From: Deinococcus ficus
Lineage (GTDB): Bacteria > Deinococcota > Deinococci > Deinococcales > Deinococcaceae
Assembly (NCBI RefSeq): GCF_003444775.1
Contig: NZ_CP021081.1
Location: 2,496,001-2,560,000 of the forward strand
Length of the DNA stretch: 64,000 bases
Direction of reading: 5' to 3'
Under the pieces are notes generated by a model. The model was not told where the DNA came from and ran no database searches. It worked only from the letters and a program-made list of their open reading frames with translations. How positions within the stretch are numbered: position 1 is the stretch's first letter; each line of letters begins with the position of its first letter. Positions 58,701 through 64,000 of this stretch are shown piece after piece. The position numbers and the translations under genes were made by a program.

Positions 58701-60569
58701 ATCGACAGCGACTCCACGCAGCCCATCCAGATCAGCTGGAAGACCGAGAGCGCCAGCAGCGTGACGCTGCAAAGCGGCATGGGCGGCGCCCAGACCGTCA
58801 GCGCCTTCGGCACCGAGACCCTCACCACCGTGCCGCCCGCCACGACCCAGATCGTGGTGACCGCCATGAACGACGAGGGCGTGCAGGACACCAAGGCCGT
58901 CACCCTCACGGTCCGCCCCGTGGACGCCGAGGCGAAGAAAAAAGCCGAAGAGATACGCCTCAAGCAGGAGGAAGAAAAACGCCTGCAGGCCGAGGAGAAG
59001 GCCAACATCGGCAAGATCACCTTCACGGCCGACCCCATGCTCATTCAGGGCAAGGGCGACGTGAACCTGAACTGGAACGCGCCCGGGTTCAAGAACGTGC
59101 TGATCCTGCCGCTCAAAGGCCCGCGTGACGGGGTGTTTGAAACGACCGGCTCACAGACCGTGGAGAACCTGAACCGCACGACCACCTACACCCTGCGCGT
59201 CTACCTGCGCAAAGGCGGCAAGATCGACATTCCCCGCACGGTGAAGGTCGTGCCGCTCCCGGTGAAGGTCAACACCTTCACGGCCAGCCCCGCCACCCTG
59301 ACCGCCGCCGGGAACGTCACCCTGACCTGGGACGTGGCGAACGCGGACGCCGTGCGCCTCAAGGGCGTGCCCGGCCCGCTCGCCAAGGGCCTGTGGCCCG
59401 CCAAGGGTCAGACCAGCGTGCCCGTGAAGGCCAGCACCACCTTCGTGCTCACCGCCGGGGACCAGGTCGCGCGGGCGCCCGTCGCCCTGAACCTGCCGCC
59501 CGCCCAGATCCGCGCGTTCCAGGCCACGCCGGGCAGCTTCAGCGGCAGCGGCACCGCCGTGCTCTCCTGGGACGTGGCGAACGCCACCGCCGTGAAGATC
59601 GACGGCGTGCGCGGCCCGAACGCGGACGGCAGCTGGCCCGCCCAGGGCAAGACCACCGTGCGGGTCACCAAGACCACCACGTACACCCTGCGGGCCCGGC
59701 AGGCCACCAGCACCGCGCAGGTCACCGTGACGCCGCTCCCCGCGCAGATCCAGGGCTTCAAGGCCGAACCGGCCGTGGTGAACGCCGGCGAGAAGGTCAC
59801 CCTGACCTGGAAGGCCAGTGGCGTGCCCACCGTCCGCATCGCCAACCTGCCGGCCGGCCTCTCGAACAGGACCTACCCCGCCACCGGCAAGATCAGCTTC
59901 GTGGTGACGAAGACCAGCACGTTCCAGCTGACCGCCGGGAACGCCAGCAGTTCCGCCGGCGTGGTCGTCCGCCCGGGCGCCCCGGTCACTCCGCCCCAGC
60001 CGCCGGAAACGACGCAGGCCGCGCCGAAGCTCGTGTACTTCACTGCCAACCCGCCCACCATCCGCGCCGGCGAGAGCGTGAAGCTCAGCTGGAAGGTCCT
60101 GAACACCCAGAACGTCGTCATCGACGGGATTCCCGGCGCGCAGCCCGCCGTGGGCAGCGTCACGCTGATGCCGGGCGAGACGACCACCTACACCCTGAAG
60201 ATCGGCAGCATCGTGTGGCCGCTCCGGGTGCCGGTGCGGCAGCAGGCCGTGGACGGGCAGAGCCCCTACCGGGACCTGCAGGGCACCTGGAAGCACCCCT
60301 TCGGGACGTTCACGATCACGAACGTGCAGGGCCGCAGCGCCAGCGGCACCTTCGTCAGCGAGCGGGACAACCTGCGGGACCTGCCGCTGGACATCAGTTT
60401 CGCCGGGCAGACGCTGGTGGCGTCCTCCCCGGACCTGAAGGACTTCAAGATCGTGCTGACCCTGGACACCTCCCGGCAGAGCTTCCGGGGCACGTACACC
60501 GCGCGCGGACCGCAGGAACGCTGGTGCGCGTACCGGCCTGGCGTCGCGCAGCCCAGCGGCTGCCAGTAG
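55761..60569 (+). CDS. membrane-anchored kinase-like / FHA / Ig-repeat protein (1,602 residues)
   Basis: Order: Ser/Thr kinase fold (about 10-275), FHA domain (about 325-400: STVGRAPGNTVLLEHAGVSRHHLSVEF, ATNGTLMDG), beta-rich domains, one membrane helix (about 702-724, LWLLPILLLLLGLLIWWL), then about eight Ig-like repeats with a short charged coiled coil near 1055-1085 (KKKAEEIRLKQEEEKRLQAEE), ending in a small beta domain. Kinase motifs: glycine loop LGGGWLG, VAVR with Arg39 where Lys is expected, HGDLKPEN (135-141, HRD Arg is Gly), DFG at 163-165. So the fold is complete but the ATP-binding Lys is lost. Co-translated with the FHA-gpI gene. Confidence 0.8.
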   Translation: MTDSRLFYQYQLHRPLGGGWLGPVHAATDLDENREVAVRLVDDANVAQSFLLMQLERLLIKVSTLRHPHILPTGLLEQREKHAFYAMDLAQQGSARQLLQRQGRAAQGLPIVTVVEMIRQAANGLAHAHAQGLMHGDLKPENLLLQPGRALLGHTGYLVQLADFGLAELRVGASGTHDRVVVNALAYTSPEQTRGVRNELRTDIYTLGLILYELATGMVPFDIRDAADALEKHQHVAPRQPSALRPDIPEALEEIILTCLAKSPEDRYASAEELEQALQLVLNGLMPGGPEPTVRLPTLPVMPTPPEVTEPSSGTQPRLLVYSERHELLRNVPLAAGTSTVGRAPGNTVLLEHAGVSRHHLSVEFTNGVPYVTELTATNGTLMDGLPLTPMTRLRWPYRTPLYLRPYWLVVLGPEEQKARARIVVKPQEERLTLVPGQARQLEVLLANTGQTVDHFQLSIDGIPAAWLQNPYTEVQLNPGTQTSATLTLLAPKTSDSRAGTYDATILARSREDTAQYGRAALKVDVAPFQDVIATITPPMRRTWRRTRYTFKLENRSNIDGVFTPALQDTEGQIRWLPRPQELIHLDQFVGRPGMVMPRVVDPTQVAREATRQLQAEALMRGGQLFRQALAGEGRIKLENLPAVIPLKAGQSVQEEMQVRVPLRWVGMASQHPFTVDVKDALDDREDKPNVTSAEAQLHHMPLIPLWLLPILLLLLGLLIWWLTRPPAINDFDTDVAENAIRPGQPFTLRWDTDKARRVKIVELGENGQSLPVDGTFKLPAGISKEQKYTIEARNLIGTKRSRTLTISPKFARPVIEEFKVSPARVAGNKPVTITWRVKDAGQVSISELGQVPASGTRTFVPSKDLNLKIVARNGTETAEDSATVTVAGAQILFFKVNPEKITRGGKAMLKWQVEDATSVTIEGLGTVKASGMQAVTPSATTTYTINARGGNNTTTTATARLEVAAAAPKVTALTVSPTVIDSDSTQPIQISWKTESASSVTLQSGMGGAQTVSAFGTETLTTVPPATTQIVVTAMNDEGVQDTKAVTLTVRPVDAEAKKKAEEIRLKQEEEKRLQAEEKANIGKITFTADPMLIQGKGDVNLNWNAPGFKNVLILPLKGPRDGVFETTGSQTVENLNRTTTYTLRVYLRKGGKIDIPRTVKVVPLPVKVNTFTASPATLTAAGNVTLTWDVANADAVRLKGVPGPLAKGLWPAKGQTSVPVKASTTFVLTAGDQVARAPVALNLPPAQIRAFQATPGSFSGSGTAVLSWDVANATAVKIDGVRGPNADGSWPAQGKTTVRVTKTTTYTLRARQATSTAQVTVTPLPAQIQGFKAEPAVVNAGEKVTLTWKASGVPTVRIANLPAGLSNRTYPATGKISFVVTKTSTFQLTAGNASSSAGVVVRPGAPVTPPQPPETTQAAPKLVYFTANPPTIRAGESVKLSWKVLNTQNVVIDGIPGAQPAVGSVTLMPGETTTYTLKIGSIVWPLRVPVRQQAVDGQSPYRDLQGTWKHPFGTFTITNVQGRSASGTFVSERDNLRDLPLDISFAGQTLVASSPDLKDFKIVLTLDTSRQSFRGTYTARGPQERWCAYRPGVAQPSGCQ

Positions 60570-60653
60570 ACTCTCAGGGTCGGCCGGCGCGGCCCCGCCC
60601 GGCACCCCCCCTTTTCCTTCCCCGCCTTATTCACGCCATTCCAGGAGGGTCCC

Positions 60654-61250
60654 ATGTTCGCAAAAGCCTGTATCGTGCCCGTCGACGGCAACGGCAATGA
60701 GGGCGCACCGATCGAGTGCATGTTCAACCCGCGGGAATACACGGTGTCCCGCACCGTGAAGTGGGGCAACCAGTCCAACGACACCAGCGAGGCCGGCAAC
60801 CGCGTGTACCAGGGCGGCACGCCCGCCAGCATGACCCTGGAGCTGTTTTTCGACACGTACGCGCAGCGCAAGGCGGCCGGGCAGGTCGAGGACGTGCGCA
60901 AGTACACGCAGCGGCTGTGGGCGCTGACGCGCATCAAGCCCGGCAGCAAGTCGCCGGCGGCGAACAAGGCCATCGACAAGGAAACGCCGCCGAAGGTGCT
61001 GTTCCAGTGGGGCGGCACGTGGCATTTCGCGGCGTTCATCGAGAGCATGGAGCAGCAGTTCACGCTGTTCATGCCGGACGGCACGCCGGTGCGGTCCATC
61101 GTGAAGGTCACGCTGACGCAGGCGGACGAGGCCACGCACTTCTACGGCAAGAAGGGCCTGAGCACGTACTCCATCAGTGCAGACATCCGGAAGAACACCA
61201 ACCCGGCCAACGACCCGCGTTACACCGCGGCCGGCCAGGGCCGCCTGTGA
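60654..61250 (+). CDS. CIS hub/tube-baseplate protein (Afp7/Pvc7-like)
   Basis: 198 residues: KACIVPVDGNGNEGAPIECMFNPREYTVSRTVKWGNQ, LELFFDTYAQRKA, RKYTQRLWALTRIKPG, KVLFQWGGTWHFAAFIESMEQQFTLFMPDGTPVRSIVKVTLTQAD. This is the N-terminal domain of Afp7-type proteins; the LysM domain often found at their C-terminus is missing. AGGAGG lies upstream of ATG 60654. Its stop overlaps the spike gene (GTGA). Confidence 0.85.
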   Translation: MFAKACIVPVDGNGNEGAPIECMFNPREYTVSRTVKWGNQSNDTSEAGNRVYQGGTPASMTLELFFDTYAQRKAAGQVEDVRKYTQRLWALTRIKPGSKSPAANKAIDKETPPKVLFQWGGTWHFAAFIESMEQQFTLFMPDGTPVRSIVKVTLTQADEATHFYGKKGLSTYSISADIRKNTNPANDPRYTAAGQGRL

Positions 61251-63025
61251 CGGCGGCGCGCACCGCCCAGCGCCCCACGGACGGCGCGGTCAGCATCCTG
61301 TTCCTGAAGATCGACGGGCAGGACATGGACCGCGGCCTGTTCGAGCAGATCGACGAGATCCAGGTGGAGAGCAGCCTGCAGCTGCCGGACGTGGCGACCG
61401 TCACCTTCCGCGATCCGCTGGGCAACCTGGTGGACGACGAGAAGCTGAAGCTGGGCACGAAGATCAAGGTCGTGGCCCGCGTGCAGAAGAATGAGGAGAC
61501 GGTGTTCGACGGGGAGATCGTGGAGATCGAGCCCCGCTACACGCAGGCCACGCAGCAATTGCGGCTGCGGGCCTTCGACCGGCTGCACCGCCTGGCGCGC
61601 GGCACGCACACGCGCTCGTTTCAGAACGTGAGCGACATGGACCTCGTGAAGAAGCTGGCCGGGGAGGCCGGCATGAGCGCGAAGGTGCAGGGGGGCGGGG
61701 TGGTGCACCCGTACGTGCTGCAGCACAACCAGACGAACCTGGCGTTCCTGCGGGAGCGGGCCTCGCGGCTGGGCATGATCCTGTACGCCGACGGAAACAA
61801 CCTCCACTGCGAGCCGTTGAAGGGGGACACGCCCATCACGCTGACCTGGGGCGACAACCTGTACGAGTTTTTGCCGCGCCTGACCAGCATGAAGCAGACC
61901 AGCAAGCACACCGTGCGCTCCTGGGACCCGCAGCAGAAACGCGCGGTGGTGGGGCAGGCCACCAAGGGCCGCGGGAAGGCGCAGGTGGCCGAGGGCACGC
62001 AGAGCGAGCAGGTCGCGCAGCAGGCGTTCAACATGCCGGCCGACGAGACGTCCAGCACCCTGATCGTGCGCGACCAGGGCTACGCCGCCGCCATCGCCGA
62101 GGCGCAGCGGAACGTGACGGCCGAGCACCTGCTGGAAGCGCGCGGCACGAGCGCCGGGTACCCTCGCCTGACCGCCGGGAACATTCTGAGCGTCCGGAAC
62201 GTCGGGCAGCGCTTCAGCGGGGAGTACGTGGCGAGCAGCGTGCGCCACCTGTACCGCAACGGCGAGGGCTACAGCACGGAGTTCGTGGTGAGCGGCAGCC
62301 AGGCCGACTCGCTGGCCACCCTGGTCCGCTCCAGCGCCGGGCAGGGCGAGCAGGGGTACACGCCCATCCAGGGCCTGATGATCGGGATCGTCACGAACAA
62401 CGACGACCCGGAAAACCAGGGCCGCGTGAAGGTGAAACTTCCCGCCCTGACCGAGGACGACGAGAGCGACTGGGCCCGCGTGGTGAACATCGGCGGCGGC
62501 AGTCACCGCGGCACGCACGTGCTGCCCGAGGTGAACGACGAGGTGCTGGTCGGCTTCGAGCACGGCGACATTCACCACCCGTACATCCTCGGGGGCCTCT
62601 GGAACGGCAACGACCAGCCTCCGCAACCGTCCGGGAAGACCGTGAAGAACGGCAAGGTCATCAAACGCACCCTGCGCACCCGGCTGGGTCACGAACTCGT
62701 CTTCGACGACCCCGAGGGCAGCGACCCGCCGAAGGTGACCATCAAGACCAGCGGGAATCACACGGTCGTCCTGAACGACGACAAGAAGGCCCCCTCGGTC
62801 GCCATCCAGACGAGCGGGAACCAGACCGTGACCCTCAAGGACGGCTCCTCGCCCAGCATTCACCTGAAGGACAAGAGCGGGAACGAGGTGATCATTGACA
62901 CGTCGTCCGGCACGGTGCGCATCAAGGGCAACAGCCGCATCGAGCTCAAGGCGAACGCCGGGATCTCCATCGACGGGGGCGGCGGCATGGTGGACATCCG
63001 CGGCAGCATGATCAACCTGAACTGA
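61247..63025 (+). CDS. VgrG-like spike protein (Afp8/Pvc8)
   Basis: 592 residues from GTG 61247. N-terminal gp27-like hub (LFLKIDGQDMDRGLFEQIDEIQVESSLQLPDVATVTF, YVLQHNQTNLAFLRERASRLG), then a gp5 OB-fold (GIVTNNDDPENQGRVKVKLPALTEDDESDWARVV, GTHVLPEVNDEVLVGFEHGDIHHPYILGGLWNG), and a C-terminal beta-helix of repeating strands (KVTIKTSGNHTVVL, VAIQTSGNQTVTL, SIHLKDKSGNEVII). It carries the PAAR tip. No extra C-terminal effector domain is present. Confidence 0.93.
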   Translation: MTAARTAQRPTDGAVSILFLKIDGQDMDRGLFEQIDEIQVESSLQLPDVATVTFRDPLGNLVDDEKLKLGTKIKVVARVQKNEETVFDGEIVEIEPRYTQATQQLRLRAFDRLHRLARGTHTRSFQNVSDMDLVKKLAGEAGMSAKVQGGGVVHPYVLQHNQTNLAFLRERASRLGMILYADGNNLHCEPLKGDTPITLTWGDNLYEFLPRLTSMKQTSKHTVRSWDPQQKRAVVGQATKGRGKAQVAEGTQSEQVAQQAFNMPADETSSTLIVRDQGYAAAIAEAQRNVTAEHLLEARGTSAGYPRLTAGNILSVRNVGQRFSGEYVASSVRHLYRNGEGYSTEFVVSGSQADSLATLVRSSAGQGEQGYTPIQGLMIGIVTNNDDPENQGRVKVKLPALTEDDESDWARVVNIGGGSHRGTHVLPEVNDEVLVGFEHGDIHHPYILGGLWNGNDQPPQPSGKTVKNGKVIKRTLRTRLGHELVFDDPEGSDPPKVTIKTSGNHTVVLNDDKKAPSVAIQTSGNQTVTLKDGSSPSIHLKDKSGNEVIIDTSSGTVRIKGNSRIELKANAGISIDGGGGMVDIRGSMINLN

Positions 63026-63041
63026 CCAAGAAAGGAAAACT

Positions 63042-63071
63042 CCCCGGTCTGACCTGTGCGGCCAGCCGGGG
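63042..63071. terminator. hairpin between the spike gene and the convergent membrane gene
   Basis: CCCCGG (63042-63047) / CCGGGG (63066-63071) with partial inner pairing. On the minus strand it is followed by AGTTTTCC, so it better terminates the minus-strand gene, but it is 17 bases after the spike stop. Confidence 0.5.
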
Positions 63072-63088
63072 GTGGGTGTGTAGACTTC

Positions 63089-63385
63089 TCAGCGGGAGCG
63101 GCGCACGACGCGCTGGGGGTCCAGATCCACCCACCAGGCCGCCGCGGCGCCCAGGGCGCCGACCGGCAGGGCTGCCCACAGCAGCGCCGCCTGACCTTCG
63201 AGCAGCAGGGCCAGGCCCAGCAGCATGATCACGCCGGCCAGGGCCGCCAGCAGGGGCGTCACGGCCCGCCAGAACAGGGGACGGTCGCGGTAGTGCAGGC
63301 GGCTGGCGTCGTTGCGGATGGTCACCACGGCGTAGAACCAGGCGGCGAGGGTGAGCAGGATCAGCAGGTAATGCAGGTCTGACAT
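63089..63385 (-). CDS. small membrane protein of unknown function
   Basis: 98 residues from ATG 63385 with three hydrophobic stretches (YLLILLTLAAWFYAVVTI, AVTPLLAALAGVIMLLGLALLL, ALLWAALPVGALGAAAAWWV) and a basic tail. A TATCAT -10 candidate lies 11 bases upstream of the ATG, with TTTCCC 17 bases before that. A longer in-frame reading to 63847 runs antisense to the next gene and was rejected. No family recognised. Confidence 0.6.
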   Translation of the reverse strand: MSDLHYLLILLTLAAWFYAVVTIRNDASRLHYRDRPLFWRAVTPLLAALAGVIMLLGLALLLEGQAALLWAALPVGALGAAAAWWVDLDPQRVVRRSR

Positions 63386-63565
63386 CGCAATTGCCGATGA
63401 TAGTGCGCTGATACGTGAAGGGAAAGTGAAAATGCGTGAGAGCAACCGTGAGGCATGGGGACTTCCCGGCCCGGTCTCCCCATGCCCCGGCATGGCAGAG
63501 TGAAGCCCAGCCTGTTGCTCCTCTTTCCCGCCCTTCACCCCGACCATGAACGCCCGAGGACTCAC

Positions 63566-64000
63566 ATGACCCCACGCTCCCGTCAGGACCGGGCCGCGGC
63601 CGAGATCGAGGCGCGGCTGCAGGGCCTCTTCACCAGTGAGCAGGCCCGGGCGGCCCTGAGCGCCCTTCAGGCCACGTTCGCCGCCCAGGTGGTCCGGACC
63701 CGCCAGCCCGCCACCCCGGGACTCGCGCAGGGAACGGAGGTGTTTCTCGACATCGGCGTCTACCTGACGCGCAGTCTGGCGCGGGTGGACCTGGACGGCC
63801 GGGTGCTGCTGGACACCGTGAACACCCTGTGCTGGGACCGGTACCACGAGGCCGGGGAGGCGCTGCCCCCGGACCTGCTGGAGGCAGCCGACGAGGCGAC
63901 GAGTCCCGGTGGCGACCTGCCCGGGCTGTGGAGCGAGGTGCAGGGAGACGCCGCAATCGCCCGCGCGCTGGCCGAGCGGCTCGGCTGGTGGACGGTGGCG
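63566..64000 (+). CDS. protein of unknown function, 3' truncated by window edge
   Basis: Open from ATG 63566 (GAGGA five bases upstream) to the end of the window, 145 codons visible. N-terminus MTPRSRQDRAAAEIEARLQ is helical; then VFLDIGVYLTRSLARVDLDGRVLLDTVNTLCWDRYHEAG. No motif recognised and no membrane segment. A 7-codon frame (63546-63569) overlaps its start as ATGA. Coding bias is normal for the window. Confidence 0.6.
   Translation, partial: MTPRSRQDRAAAEIEARLQGLFTSEQARAALSALQATFAAQVVRTRQPATPGLAQGTEVFLDIGVYLTRSLARVDLDGRVLLDTVNTLCWDRYHEAGEALPPDLLEAADEATSPGGDLPGLWSEVQGDAAIARALAERLGWWTVA

Noticed and set aside
55530..58772. A 1,080-codon minus-strand frame
   Set aside because: Antisense shadow of the kinase-like and FHA-gpI genes, with biased low-complexity composition.
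63546..63569. 7-codon micro-ORF overlapping the last gene's start as ATGA
   Set aside because: Unlike the other two micro-ORFs it has no -10 box at the right distance, and the downstream gene has its own GAGGA ribosome site.

Overview
The window is high-GC, densely coded DNA that most resembles a Deinococcus chromosome. This rests on three things: the protein families present, extremely GC-rich third codon positions, and a recurrent promoter type in which a TANNNT -10 box lies 6-8 nt before the start codon, so transcripts begin at the start codon (leaderless mRNAs, known to be common in Deinococcus). No species can be assigned from the sequence alone. No insertion sequence, CRISPR array or rRNA was seen.

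0-10 kb is ordinary core genome: the 3' end of thrB; a hemC / small membrane protein / asparaginase / MarR run; coaBC; argR with a palindrome sitting in its promoter; an OmpR-type two-component pair; a class III cyclase-like protein; two unknown genes; and a UbiA-family prenyltransferase. Three tRNA genes (Pro-TGG, Gly-TCC, Arg-TCT) follow. 10.4-16 kb is a TPP-riboswitch thiamin operon, thiC-thiES-thiG-thiO-thiD, in which ThiE and the sulfur carrier ThiS are fused.

16-26.8 kb is a nitrate module. It holds a cytochrome-b-like membrane protein, a molybdopterin nitrate-reductase-type catalytic subunit, a four-cluster ferredoxin, a Tat-type Rieske protein, small membrane proteins, two NarK-type transporters, an FmdE-family protein, and a GAF/winged-helix/BTAD regulator broken by one in-frame TAG. 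A nearly identical 21-bp element (18/21), built on an 11-bp direct repeat, precedes both the reductase operon and the second narK at the same distance from the start codon.

26.8-28 kb has a MerR regulator with its own operator and a metallo-beta-lactamase-fold protein. 28.1-36.3 kb, minus strand, is a YqiJ-like membrane protein / flotillin / giant AAA+ ATPase set, apparently launched by a 14-codon leaderless leader peptide.

36.4-63 kb is an extracellular contractile injection system (eCIS). It encodes a Pvc16-like protein (divergent), sheath, tube, accessory tail proteins, second tube, a 1,483-aa DUF4157 protein, PAAR tip, a cargo-like protein followed by two chaperone-like proteins, AAA+ ATPase, gp25, gpJ-like baseplate, an FHA-gpI fusion, a 1,602-aa membrane-anchored kinase/FHA/Ig-repeat protein, CIS hub protein and VgrG-like spike. 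The unusual part is signalling machinery built into the particle operon: an FHA domain fused to a baseplate protein, translationally coupled to a kinase-like protein whose ATP-binding lysine is arginine. No tail-fibre gene and no certain tape measure were found. The window ends with a small membrane protein and a truncated gene of unknown function.

No gene-free stretch exceeds about 300 bases. The largest are the divergent eCIS promoter region (37303-37594), the thiC leader (15653-15960) and 22822-23051.
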